Source: Erysipelotrichaceae bacterium
GTDB lineage: Bacteria > Bacillota_I > Bacilli_A > Erysipelotrichales > Erysipelotrichaceae
Reading direction: 5' to 3'
Assembly: GCA_030533035.1 (NCBI GenBank)
Contig: JAUNJW010000015.1
Span: 1 to 14,984 of the forward strand
Length of the DNA: 14,984 nt
A program made the translations under genes and the position numbers. Below the pieces are notes generated by a model. The model was not told where the DNA came from, made no database searches, and saw only the letters and a list, made by a program, of their open reading frames with translations. Of the stretch, positions 7,396-14,295 are shown piece by piece (positions within the stretch are counted from its first letter, which is position 1; every line of letters starts with the position of its first letter).

Positions 7396-8498
7396 TGCGT
7401 TCCTCCGTTATCGTCCTCAGGGAAAGCTTCCTCCTGAATATTCTGGCGGATAATGACCCGGATAATCAGGTAGGAAGGAACCGCGATCACAAAGCCGATC
7501 AGGCCGAACAGCGTGCTGGCGCAGAAGATCGAGAACAATGTCCACAGCGGTGAAAGATTGAGATTGCGGGAATGGACCATCGGCGTGATGACATATTCAT
7601 CCAGCTGCGAAAGCAGGCAGATCATCGCGATCAGGAAGATGACCCGTGAGCCGGGCAGCTGCAGCGCCGAAAGAATCGCGATCACATTGACGGCGGTCGG
7701 TCCGATGTACGGCATGATCAGGGAGACAGCCGTGGCGATCGCCAGGATCAGCCAGTCGGGATGGCCGATGCCGAGATAAAGCATTGAGTATTCCACAAAG
7801 CGGACTGCCATCAGGATGATCAGGGAGCGGATATAATCCGACAGATCATCATTGACGGCAAACAGCACCCGGTAGAAGCGCCGCGAAATCCGCAGCGAGT
7901 AGACAACTGTGTAATATCTGATCTTTTCCCATTCAAAGCACATGAAGATGGAGATGACAATGGACAGGATCACGGTCACAAATGTGCCGATAAATGAGGT
8001 CAGCAGATCAGGGATCGCCGCCGAGAAGCCGGGCAGCAGCGCCTGCATGTCGGTCAGCGTTTCAATCGAGGTGGAGAAGAAATTGTTCATCCATGCGTAA
8101 TTGGCGCCTGTATGCTCGCTTAAGAAATCGTAAATCCAGTTGACGCCGCCGATCATGGAATTAAGGAAATCCGACAGCCTGCTGAACAGGACAGGCACCA
8201 GCGAAGCGCCCAGCCAGATCAGAAGGCCGAAGAGAATAATATAAAGAACCGGCACAGAAATCCTGCGGCTGATCCCGTGGTTTTCGCCGAAGCGGATCGG
8301 GTCGCGGATGATGTAGGCAATCACGAATCCGAACACAAACGGCCGGATGATACTCCAGACAGTCATCACAAGCCCCTTCCAGAAGCCCGAGGTCAGCTGA
8401 AGCAGCAGTACCACCAGCAAAAGCAGCACGAGCCGCATCAGCGCGTGCACCGAGAGATCATTTGTCAGTTTTTCATTGATCCGGTTCCAGAGTGACAT
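7392..8498 (-). CDS. AI-2E family (PerM/UPF0118) membrane transporter
   Basis: A 368-residue polytopic membrane protein. Hydrophobic segments occur at the N-terminus (LVLLLLVVLLLQL, about 23-35), at VWSIIRPFVFGFVIAYII, at VPVLYIILFGLLIWLGASL, then after a large loop at FVTVILSIVISIFM, and as several more towards the C-terminus. The late segment LLSQLDEYVITPMVHSRNLN followed by LSPLWTLFSIF and LFGLIGFVIAVP is the strong signature of the AI-2E/PerM family, whose members export varied small solutes; only some have been tied to autoinducer-2 or Na+/H+ exchange, so no substrate is assigned. The start is backed by GAGGT upstream (about 8506-8510), overlapping the radC end. It lies 10 bp after radC and overlaps the lipoprotein start by ATGA, suggesting co-expression with both. 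Confidence 0.88.
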   Translation of the reverse strand: MSLWNRINEKLTNDLSVHALMRLVLLLLVVLLLQLTSGFWKGLVMTVWSIIRPFVFGFVIAYIIRDPIRFGENHGISRRISVPVLYIILFGLLIWLGASLVPVLFSRLSDFLNSMIGGVNWIYDFLSEHTGANYAWMNNFFSTSIETLTDMQALLPGFSAAIPDLLTSFIGTFVTVILSIVISIFMCFEWEKIRYYTVVYSLRISRRFYRVLFAVNDDLSDYIRSLIILMAVRFVEYSMLYLGIGHPDWLILAIATAVSLIMPYIGPTAVNVIAILSALQLPGSRVIFLIAMICLLSQLDEYVITPMVHSRNLNLSPLWTLFSIFCASTLFGLIGFVIAVPSYLIIRVIIRQNIQEEAFPEDDNGGTQ

Positions 8499-8508
8499 AA
8501 TAAATACC

Positions 8509-9222
8509 TCAGTCTATTATATCATCTTCTGACATGTCTTCCATGCCCATAAGTGTGCGCTCCGCCATGGAAACCCAGGATGACCCGGTCACGATGATGT
8601 GATCCAGCACTTCAACGCCCATGATCTTTCCGGCCTCGATCATTTTTCTTGTCATGGCAATATCATCCATGGAAGCGGCAGGATCGCCGGAAGGATGATT
8701 GTGGACAAGAATGACGCGGCTTGAGCCGGCCAGAAGCGCCTCCCGGAAAATCTCGCGGGGCCAGACCTTTGCCTCATTGACAGTCCCTACAAACAGGACC
8801 CGTGAGGAGAGAATCCGGTTTTTCGGACTCAGATAGATCACCATGAATTTCTCCTGCATCTCCGAGCCGATTTCTTTCTGCAGCCAGCGGATGACGGCAG
8901 CCGGATTTTCCATGACGTCGGTATCCCATGCCCTTTCCTGCAGGGCCCGCCGGCTGATTTCAAAGCAGGCGGTCAGCTCGAGCGCCTTGACGTCGGAGAT
9001 CCCCCTGACCTGGCGCAGTTCAGCGACGCTCAATTTTGACAGCCCCGAAAAGCCCCCGGCTCTGGAAAGAAGTTCATCGGCGGCCGTAAGCACCGAGCCG
9101 CCCTTTGGCCCGCTGCGCAGGATCAATGCGAGCAGTTCGCGGTTTGAGAGTGAACGGATGCCGTAGCGGAGCGCTTTTTCACGCGGTTTTTCGGCAGACG
9201 GCATTTCAGCAATATTTGTCAT
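8509..9222 (-). CDS. radC: RadC-family JAMM/MPN domain protein
   Basis: A 237-residue protein of normal RadC length. The N-terminal helix-hairpin-helix-like region includes SLSNRELLALILRSG (24-38) and LRQVRGISDVKALEL (69-83), typical of RadC. The C-terminal JAMM metalloprotease-like domain carries HNHPSGDPAASMDD (174-187) with His174, His176 and an acidic residue, and the conserved PREIFREAL (155-163). The cellular role of RadC is still unclear, and the old link to recombinational repair is disputed. Two in-frame ATGs exist, at 9228 and 9222. I chose 9222 because AGGAGG at 9231-9236 stands 8 bases before it but only 2 before the other. It is the first gene of the polA train and lies just after the terminator of the acetyltransferase gene. 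Confidence 0.92.
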   Translation of the reverse strand: MTNIAEMPSAEKPREKALRYGIRSLSNRELLALILRSGPKGGSVLTAADELLSRAGGFSGLSKLSVAELRQVRGISDVKALELTACFEISRRALQERAWDTDVMENPAAVIRWLQKEIGSEMQEKFMVIYLSPKNRILSSRVLFVGTVNEAKVWPREIFREALLAGSSRVILVHNHPSGDPAASMDDIAMTRKMIEAGKIMGVEVLDHIIVTGSSWVSMAERTLMGMEDMSEDDIID

Positions 9223-9230
9223 TAGCATAG

Positions 9231-9236
9231 CCTCCT
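9231..9236 (-). promoter_or_regulatory. Ribosome binding site deciding the radC start
   Basis: A perfect AGGAGG on the minus strand. It is 8 bases before the ATG at 9222 and only 2 bases before the ATG at 9228, so translation should begin at 9222. Confidence 0.75.
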
Positions 9237-9249
9237 GCCTATTTATTCA

Positions 9250-9280
9250 AAGAAAAACGCGGATTACCGCGAATTTTCTT
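9250..9280 (-). terminator. Intrinsic terminator overlapping the acetyltransferase stop codon
   Basis: Reading the minus strand, AAGAAAA is followed by CGCGG, loop TAAT, CCGCG and TTTTTCTT. The core stem is 9258-9262 with 9267-9271; the outer AAGAAAA/TTTTCTT arms (9274-9280 with 9250-9256) extend it across a small bulge, and the T-rich arm doubles as the U tract. The loop contains the TAA stop codon (9264-9266) of the acetyltransferase gene. The five-pair core is short but GC-only. It would end transcripts before radC. Confidence 0.7.
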
Positions 9281-9788
9281 CAAATATTTTTCTCATTTCA
9301 CAGCCGCGGGCTGTTTTGATCGCGTAGGTCCCTTCATAGGGAACCATGACGTCGGCGCTGAAGAAGCGGCCGATTTCAAAGCCGCAGGCTGCCAGCATTT
9401 TTCCGGCGGGAATGTTTGCCGTATCCACATAGGCATAGATGCTGCGGCACCAGCCGTTCTCTCTGACCATCTGTTCCAGCAGCGCCACCGCCTGTCTGCC
9501 ATACCCTTTTGAGCAGTATTCCTTCGCAATGACAATGTCCAGCTCGGCGTCCATGGAGTCATAGCGGCTTAATTCGATTTTGCCGATCAGCGTACCGTCC
9601 AGCCAGATTCCTTTTGCAATAAACGGCTTCCCATTGGAGATTCCGGCCTGCACCGCCTGCAGATAGCGGAAGGTATTCGCCCTTTCCAGCGGCACGGCCA
9701 GCTGCACAAGACAGTGCGACTGATCCACTTTGTGATAGAGGCTGTTCATCACCTCATAGCTTAACTGCCAGTCCCTGAGCTCAATCAT
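9264..9788 (-). CDS. GNAT family N-acetyltransferase
   Basis: A 174-residue protein of the GNAT superfamily, which transfers acetyl groups from acetyl-CoA to small molecules or protein N-termini. The acetyl-CoA site is seen at AELDIVIAKEYCSKGYGRQA (81-100), fitting the RxxGxG/A pyrophosphate loop with CSKGYG, and motif B at NIPAGKMLAACGFEIG (125-140) with the usual Asn and the late GF. The layout resembles the RimJ/RimL-like group, but the substrate is not predictable. The chosen ATG has no clear ribosome binding site: the sequence just before it is the tail of the PTS terminator. The in-frame ATG at 9749 has GAGG only a base or two ahead. The gene is bracketed by two terminators, so it may be transcribed alone or by read-through from the PTS genes. 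Confidence 0.85.
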   Translation of the reverse strand: MIELRDWQLSYEVMNSLYHKVDQSHCLVQLAVPLERANTFRYLQAVQAGISNGKPFIAKGIWLDGTLIGKIELSRYDSMDAELDIVIAKEYCSKGYGRQAVALLEQMVRENGWCRSIYAYVDTANIPAGKMLAACGFEIGRFFSADVMVPYEGTYAIKTARGCEMRKIFEENSR

Positions 9789-9802
9789 AAGCGTACCGAT
9801 AC

Positions 9803-9826
9803 AAAAAGATCCGCGAAGGATCTTTT
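9803..9826 (-). terminator. Intrinsic terminator of the PTS operon
   Basis: On the minus strand AAAAGATCC (9818-9826), loop TTCGC (9813-9817) and GGATCTTTTT (9803-9812) form a perfect 9-bp stem whose distal arm ends in the T run. It begins 2 bases after the TAA stop of the IID gene and ends about 14 bases before the acetyltransferase ATG. Confidence 0.85.
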
Positions 9827-9828
9827 CA

Positions 9829-10704
9829 TTAACCTGCAGTCACCCAGGGCAGACCGAATGCCGCGCCCCAGGCGGACCATAAGCCAAGCGCCGCCCCGGC
9901 AAGGCCGATCAGCACGAAGACAAGAATAACGGCGATGACCGGACGGTTCTTTTTCGCCAGCATGTAATAAGCAAGGCCGGCTGCGCATACTCCGGCAAAG
10001 CCGGGCATGATATTGTTCACAAGGCCGCTGAGCGCAACTGTTTCAGAGTACTGTGAGACAAAGCCTGCCTGGGAAACGAGTGACTTTGACATAATCACGG
10101 CCAGGGCGCCGAGGACGAAGAGACCGGCGGTTCTGGCGGCATGATTCAGCGCGTCCCGGTGGCGGATCAGCGATTCAGCTGCCCGCACCCCGCGGCCGTA
10201 GCCGATATTGATCATTGCCAGTCTCAGTCCAATGGCGATGACAGCCGGCACCAGGACAATCAGCACAGCGCCGAGCGTGTTTCCGCCGGAAGCCATCTGC
10301 GCGCATAACAGCGCCAGCAGCGGGATCAGAAGATATCTGAACAGGGACAGTCCGAGACTGTCAGCGGCCGCGGACATCGCGGTCCTGACGGAACGGATGG
10401 TTTCCGGATCCGCCTTCTGCTGTTCCAGGGCCAGGACAACGCCCATTGTCAGGGTTGTTAACGGTGAGGAAGCCTTGACTGCCTCGAGATGATGGCCGAT
10501 GCATAAGGAAAGGTCCTCTTCATCGGTATGGATTTTCTTTAACGCCGGCATCAGCGACCAGGCCCAGCCGATCGATTCGCCGGTTTCCGAATTGCGCACG
10601 CCGGAGCCGATCAGGGAACGCAGCGCCACCGACCGGAGCGTTTTCTTATCAAGAGGATATGCCTCGCCTGTGTCTTTGTAGACACCTGTTCCGACTACCA
10701 CCAC
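9829..10704 (-). CDS. PTS mannose/fructose/sorbose family IID component
   Basis: A 291-residue membrane protein of the EIID type, the partner of EIIC in forming the sugar channel of mannose-family phosphotransferase systems. The N-terminal cytoplasmic part has LDKKTLRSVALRSLIGSG and WAWSLMPALKKIH, matching the family segments in which AYSMMPALKKLY is usual, followed by MGVVLALEQQKADPETIRSV. Hydrophobic segments follow through the C-terminal half. I place the start at GTG 10704 (MVVGTGVYKDTG-like in translation; 10701 GTG is also possible), because AAGGAGG at 10711-10717 lies 6 bases upstream; the frame is open further upstream but that part is the IIC gene read in another frame. It overlaps the IIC end by 10 bp, suggesting translational coupling. 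Confidence 0.88.
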   Translation of the reverse strand: MVVVGTGVYKDTGEAYPLDKKTLRSVALRSLIGSGVRNSETGESIGWAWSLMPALKKIHTDEEDLSLCIGHHLEAVKASSPLTTLTMGVVLALEQQKADPETIRSVRTAMSAAADSLGLSLFRYLLIPLLALLCAQMASGGNTLGAVLIVLVPAVIAIGLRLAMINIGYGRGVRAAESLIRHRDALNHAARTAGLFVLGALAVIMSKSLVSQAGFVSQYSETVALSGLVNNIMPGFAGVCAAGLAYYMLAKKNRPVIAVILVFVLIGLAGAALGLWSAWGAAFGLPWVTAG

Positions 10705-11474
10705 TGGGCGCCTCCTTTCTTGACCGGTTTTGTTTCCGGAGCTTTTTCCGCTGTTCCTTTGCGCAGCTGATAATCCAGCGAAGCCGCGCCGAAGGCAATC
10801 AATGCGCACAGAAGCGCTGCCGCCTGGCCAAGGCCGCAGGCACACATGACAGCTGCCGCTGCCGCGCCGGCCAGGAACACACCCGGCATTTCCTTCACGT
10901 TGAGATTTCTCATCAGCACCGCGATACCGACCGCGCCGGTAAAGATTCCGGCCGCATAGAGACCGGAAAGGATCCAGCCGTTCTGGGCCAGCAGACTGCT
11001 GAAGAAGTCTGTCAGCTCCGCGCCTTTGGAAGCCAGGAACATCGCCGCAAGACCGAAGACAAGGCCGTTGATGACAAGGCTGAGAATGACTGCCATTGTC
11101 AGTCCGCCTTCTTTTCTTGTTTCAGCCGCTTTGCGGGCCGCCGGCAGAAGCGCCGTGCAGATCAGGCTGCTGACTTCCTTCAAAAGAAGTCCCACAAGCC
11201 AGAATCCCGCGCCGGCCATAGCGCCGCTCACACCGCCGCCGTTGACCGCAGCGACAGCTGCCGCCAGCGAAGGCAGGATATAATTCGAAGGCATCACGGC
11301 ATCAAATGCCACTGCCTCGATTTCCAGGACTGCCCCTGCCGCCAGGCCGGCCGGCGCATTGCCGAGCACAGCCCCGAAGATCGTGCATGCCGCAAGCGGC
11401 CTGTGCAGAACCCTGGTCAGTGTATTTTCATCGCATGCCATCAGGAACGCGGTGAGAAAGATCAGAAAATTCAT
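10695..11474 (-). CDS. PTS mannose/fructose/sorbose family IIC component
   Basis: A 259-residue, strongly hydrophobic, Ala- and Gly-rich protein with about seven to eight membrane segments, of normal EIIC(man) length. It should form the sugar-translocating channel with IID. The region LEIEAVAFDAVMPSN followed by YILPSLAAAVAAVNGGG corresponds to the conserved family segment in which LELIWLGA and a PPDVVLGT-like loop occur. The basic tail (about 240-259, KGTAEKAPETKPVKKGG) faces the cytoplasm. The start has GGGAGG about 9 bases upstream and lies 19 bp after the IIA stop; the end overlaps IID. The substrate is not visible from the sequence. The divergent nagA suggests an N-acetylated hexosamine. 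Confidence 0.87.
   Translation of the reverse strand: MNFLIFLTAFLMACDENTLTRVLHRPLAACTIFGAVLGNAPAGLAAGAVLEIEAVAFDAVMPSNYILPSLAAAVAAVNGGGVSGAMAGAGFWLVGLLLKEVSSLICTALLPAARKAAETRKEGGLTMAVILSLVINGLVFGLAAMFLASKGAELTDFFSSLLAQNGWILSGLYAAGIFTGAVGIAVLMRNLNVKEMPGVFLAGAAAAAVMCACGLGQAAALLCALIAFGAASLDYQLRKGTAEKAPETKPVKKGGAQWW
10711..10717 (-). promoter_or_regulatory. Ribosome binding site for the GTG-started IID gene
   Basis: AAGGAGG on the minus strand inside the last codons of the IIC gene. It decides the start of the next gene as GTG at 10704 or, less likely, GTG at 10701, since no ATG occurs nearby in that frame. Confidence 0.7.
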
Positions 11475-11493
11475 GGTTCATTTCCTCCCGGAA

Positions 11494-11919
11494 TCAGTCG
11501 TCATATTCAGCTTCTGATTCGCTGTAAACATATCTGAGGGTCTGTTTTCTGCCTTCATCGACAGCCAGATCAGCCAGATCGCCCACATTCGAGACATAGC
11601 CTCTCGACAGGTTGACCTGCATTAACATGCCGAGATTGACGCCGGTGACGATCTCAATCGGCAGATTGCTCATCTTGTCTTTCATTTCAACGGACTCCCT
11701 GAACGGGGCTCCCTCAAACACATCGACCATGATCAGAATGCCGGTGCATTCGCTCATGTCAAGAATGGCATCCCTGAGCCTGAACTCCAGGTCGTCAATT
11801 GTATCCTCCTGGCGGAAATCCACAGCCGTGAACTTTTCCGGCCTTCCGGCGAGCAGACGCAGCGCGGATTCCATGCCGGTCGCATATTTGCCGTGTCCGG
11901 TCACAATCACACCAATCAT
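11494..11919 (-). CDS. PTS mannose/fructose/sorbose family IIA component
   Basis: A 141-residue cytoplasmic phosphocarrier, the usual EIIA(man) domain length. It takes phosphate from HPr and hands it to a IIB protein. The N-terminus reads MIGVIVTGHGKYATG, with His9 as the expected phosphorylation site of the family (VTGHG). MVDVFEGAPF in mid-protein matches the family segment in which TDLFGGSP is usual, and VTGVNLGMLM is the family's VSGVNLPML-like strand. The start is the ATG at 11919 with AGGAGG 10 bases upstream at 11930-11935; an upstream in-frame ATG (11943) would put the ribosome binding site inside the gene and lies at the promoter. IIB is neither fused here nor encoded next to it. Confidence 0.9.
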   Translation of the reverse strand: MIGVIVTGHGKYATGMESALRLLAGRPEKFTAVDFRQEDTIDDLEFRLRDAILDMSECTGILIMVDVFEGAPFRESVEMKDKMSNLPIEIVTGVNLGMLMQVNLSRGYVSNVGDLADLAVDEGRKQTLRYVYSESEAEYDD

Positions 11920-11945
11920 AAAAACAAAACCTCCTGATGCCATTC

Positions 11946-11954
11946 ATTATACCA
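11946..11954 (-). promoter_or_regulatory. Extended -10 promoter of the PTS operon
   Basis: The minus strand reads TGGTATAAT, a consensus TGnTATAAT extended -10. No good -35 hexamer is seen at 17 bases (GACCAT), which fits an extended -10 promoter that may need an activator. Transcription would begin near 11939, giving a leader of about 20 bases that is mostly the ribosome binding site. Confidence 0.65.
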
Positions 11955-11962
11955 TCCAACCG

Positions 11963-11979
11963 CTGTTTATGGTCTGTTT
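11963..11979. repeat. Direct repeat CTGTTT with 11-bp period near the PTS -35 region
   Basis: CTGTTT occurs at 11963-11968 and again at 11974-11979, one helical turn apart, just upstream of the extended -10 of the PTS promoter. It could be a binding site for a regulator of the divergent genes. The hexamers are short and chance is possible. Confidence 0.35.
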
Positions 11980-12015
11980 CCCAAATGTTCCGCCGCCAAT
12001 CCGCAAATCTCGCGG

Positions 12016-12043
12016 TTCCGGCTTGAATCAGTCATATTATAAT
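12016..12043 (+). promoter_or_regulatory. nagA promoter
   Basis: A perfect TATAAT at 12038-12043 stands about 20 bases before the nagA start; TTCCGG at 12016-12021, 16 bases upstream, is a poor -35. A GAGGTG ribosome binding site follows at 12053-12058. The predicted leader is only about a dozen bases, so there is no room for a riboswitch. Confidence 0.6.
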
Positions 12044-12063
12044 GTGAATAACGAGGTGTCTTT

Positions 12064-13200
12064 ATGATCATTAAAAGCAGACGTGTTTACATTTGCGGCG
12101 ACCTGGCTGCGGCCGCCATTGAAACAGAAAACGGCATCATTACCCGGATTCTTCCCTATGAGACAGAAGCGGATATCGATTTCGGCGATCTGAGAATCCT
12201 GCCGGGATTCATTGATATCCACTGCCACGGGGCTTATGGCTTTGATACAAACTACGCGGATCCTCAAGGACTCAGAAAATGGACAGCGGGAATTGTCAGC
12301 GAAGGCGTCACCGGACTGCTGGCGACGACAGTCACCGAAAAGAAAGAAGTTCTGCTCAAAGCGGTCCGCAACGTGGCCGACGTCGTGAAGGAAGGCTACG
12401 AAGGCGCAAGAATTCTCGGCATCCATTTTGAAGGCCCCTACCTTGACATGGACTACAAAGGCGCCCAGCCGCCGGAAGCCATCGTCCCGCCGACCATTGA
12501 GGAATTCAAAGAATACCAGGAAGCCGCTGACAATCTGATCAGAGTCATTACCCTGGCGCCCGAGCATGATCCTGACTTCGCGCTGACCAGATACGCTTCC
12601 TCGCATGGCGTCACGGTCTCCATGGGCCACTCGGCAGCCACCTATCAGCAGGCGCTGATGGCCGTTGCCAACGGAGCCGGCTCCATCACCCATACGTATA
12701 ACGCGATGACGCCGCTGAAGCACCGTGAAAACGGACTGGTCGGGGCAGCCCTGCGGATGTCGGACCTTTATTCAGAAATCATCTGCGACTGCAACCACAG
12801 TACACCGCAGGCCCTGCGGATCTTCTTTGAAGCCAAGAACGCCGACAAAGCGATCATGATTTCCGACTCGCTGATGTGCAAGGGATTTGAAACCGGAAGG
12901 AAATTCCTGTTCGGCGGCCATGAGATTGAAATCTATCCTGACGGCAGCGCCCATCTTGTCAAAGAAAAGAACCTTGCCGGTTCAACGATGAAGATGAACG
13001 AAGGCCTGCGCAATCTTGTTGAAAGAGCGCTGGTGCCGTTTGACAAGGCGGTCAATTCCTGCACAATCAATCCCGCCTCACTGCTCGGCATGGATGATCA
13101 TATCGGAAAAATCCAGGCCGGCTATGACTGCGATCTCGCCGTCCTCAACGACGACTATTCCGTCCGCCAGACCTTCTGCAAAGGAAAGCCGATGCTGTAA
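12064..13200 (+). CDS. nagA: N-acetylglucosamine-6-phosphate deacetylase
   Basis: A 378-residue amidohydrolase of normal length that removes the acetyl group from GlcNAc-6-phosphate to give glucosamine-6-phosphate, feeding glycolysis via NagB or cell-wall synthesis. Visible active-site elements: PGFIDIHCHGAYGFD with His53 and His55; GIHFEGPYL with metal ligand Glu123; VSMGHSAATY with His189; THTYNAMTPLKHRENG with His210 and the substrate loop; DCNHSTP with His245; and the catalytic acid Asp268 in ISDSLMCKG. LAGSTMKMNEGLRN near 335 is also typical. The HxH pair at 53/55 is as in the two-metal type rather than the E. coli type. The gene is divergent from the PTS operon and ends at a strong terminator. 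No nagB lies in the window. The start is supported by GAGGTG 5 bases upstream. Confidence 0.97.
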   Translation: MIIKSRRVYICGDLAAAAIETENGIITRILPYETEADIDFGDLRILPGFIDIHCHGAYGFDTNYADPQGLRKWTAGIVSEGVTGLLATTVTEKKEVLLKAVRNVADVVKEGYEGARILGIHFEGPYLDMDYKGAQPPEAIVPPTIEEFKEYQEAADNLIRVITLAPEHDPDFALTRYASSHGVTVSMGHSAATYQQALMAVANGAGSITHTYNAMTPLKHRENGLVGAALRMSDLYSEIICDCNHSTPQALRIFFEAKNADKAIMISDSLMCKGFETGRKFLFGGHEIEIYPDGSAHLVKEKNLAGSTMKMNEGLRNLVERALVPFDKAVNSCTINPASLLGMDDHIGKIQAGYDCDLAVLNDDYSVRQTFCKGKPML

Positions 13201-13204
13201 GAAA

Positions 13205-13231
13205 AAAGGAAATCCGCAATGGATTTCCTTT
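13205..13231. terminator. Bidirectional intrinsic terminator between nagA and rseP
   Basis: AAAGGAAATCC (13205-13215), loop GCAAT, GGATTTCCTTT (13221-13231): a perfect 11-bp stem. The T run is stronger on the minus strand (CTTTTTTC after the stem) than on the plus strand (TTTCATTTTC). It sits between the convergent stops at 13200 and 13237 and can serve both genes. Confidence 0.9.
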
Positions 13232-13236
13232 CATTT

Positions 13237-14295
13237 TCAGCCGAATAACCTGGCAATATCCTGCCACGTCACAAACAGCATAAACCCGATCAGAACAACC
13301 CAGCAGGCCAGCATAAGGCCTGTTTTGATTCTGTCGTTGAGCTTTCTGCCGACGATCGTTTCCGCCAGCGTGATGACAATCTGGCCGCCATCAAGGACCG
13401 GCAGCGGCAGCAGGTTGAAGATGCCGACGTTCAGCGACAGCTGGGCCACCAGCAGCATAAAGCTCATAAAGCCCATGGCCGCGTAGGTCTCCGTCGCCTG
13501 GTAGATGCCGACCGGACCGGACAGGTTGCTTAAGCCGTGGCCATGAAGCAGGCCGGCCAGCGTTGTAAACAGCAGTTTGGCAATCATGCCCATTTCCGCG
13601 GCGCCGTAGTACCAGCAGTTGAGCAGCGTGACAGGAACCAGTTCGCCGCTGGTGCCGACGATGCCGATCAGATACGCGTCGTCCTCCTCGCTGTAGCGCG
13701 GGGTGACTTCAAGCTCAATCTGTTCGCCGTCTCTTTCAACGATATAGGTTTCCACACCGCTGTAGCCGGCGGAGAATGCCTGCATGTCCACATAGGTGTC
13801 AGGTTCAATGGAGGAGCCGTCCTCCTTTGTCACCCGCACAATTCTGTCGCCGGGCATAAAGCCGGCCGCTTCCGCCGGACTGCCGGCAACGACTTCATTG
13901 ACAACAGCCTTGGCCGGGGCCCGCCAGCCGCCCACCGCCAGCATGGACAGCGAGAAGATAACCCACGCCAGCAGGAAGTTCATGGTGACTCCCGCCAGCA
14001 TGATGATAATCTTCTGCCACCAGGGCTTGTCGGTCAGACGTCTGCCCGCGGGCACCTGCACATCCGGATTCAGGTCGTCGCCGTCCTGTTCGCCGGCCAT
14101 GGAAACATAGCCGCCGATCGGAATGGCCCGGATGGAATATTTTGTTTCTTTCCCCTTCTTCTGCCAGATCAGAGGTCCCATGCCGAAGGCGAACTCATAG
14201 CAGTACACCCCGAACTTCTTGGCGGCCAGAAGATGGCCGGCCTCATGGATGACAATGATCATGGAAAGAAGAATCAGAAAATAAATGATGGTCAT
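13237..14295 (-). CDS. rseP: RseP-type intramembrane zinc metalloprotease (site-2 protease)
   Basis: A 352-residue M50-family membrane protease; in Bacillus the homologue is RasP, which cleaves anti-sigma factors and leftover signal peptides within the membrane. The first membrane segment carries the zinc-binding HEAGH motif (His17, Glu18, His21), followed by FAFGMGPLIWQKKGKETKYS and IRAIPIGGYVSMAGE, both typical. A PDZ domain occupies about 125-215 (VVAGSPAEAAGFMPGDRIVRV). The second metal-site motif is NLLPLPVLDGGQ, with Asp302 as the third ligand. Three to four membrane segments are visible (about 1-20, 93-115, 270-295, 325-343). Its ATG overlaps the dxr stop by ATGA, with GGAG about 10 bases upstream. 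This dxr-rseP order is common in Gram-positives. Confidence 0.96.
   Translation of the reverse strand: MTIIYFLILLSMIIVIHEAGHLLAAKKFGVYCYEFAFGMGPLIWQKKGKETKYSIRAIPIGGYVSMAGEQDGDDLNPDVQVPAGRRLTDKPWWQKIIIMLAGVTMNFLLAWVIFSLSMLAVGGWRAPAKAVVNEVVAGSPAEAAGFMPGDRIVRVTKEDGSSIEPDTYVDMQAFSAGYSGVETYIVERDGEQIELEVTPRYSEEDDAYLIGIVGTSGELVPVTLLNCWYYGAAEMGMIAKLLFTTLAGLLHGHGLSNLSGPVGIYQATETYAAMGFMSFMLLVAQLSLNVGIFNLLPLPVLDGGQIVITLAETIVGRKLNDRIKTGLMLACWVVLIGFMLFVTWQDIARLFG

Noticed and set aside
10705..10845. Longer N-terminus of the IID gene from the ATG at 10845
   Set aside because: The extra 47 residues are Arg- and Ser-rich out-of-frame IIC sequence with no membrane or family features; the AAGGAGG at 10711-10717 points to GTG 10704.
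12023..12028. TTGAAT as a -35 box for nagA
   Set aside because: It is only 9 bases before the TATAAT, far too close for a sigma-A promoter.
11920..12063. Catabolite-repression (cre) site in the nagA/PTS gap
   Set aside because: I scanned for the TGWNANCGNTNWCA-like pattern by eye and found no acceptable match.
12037..12723. A 228-codon minus-strand open frame opposite nagA
   Set aside because: Antisense to a complete nagA; it would also start within the nagA coding region with no promoter.
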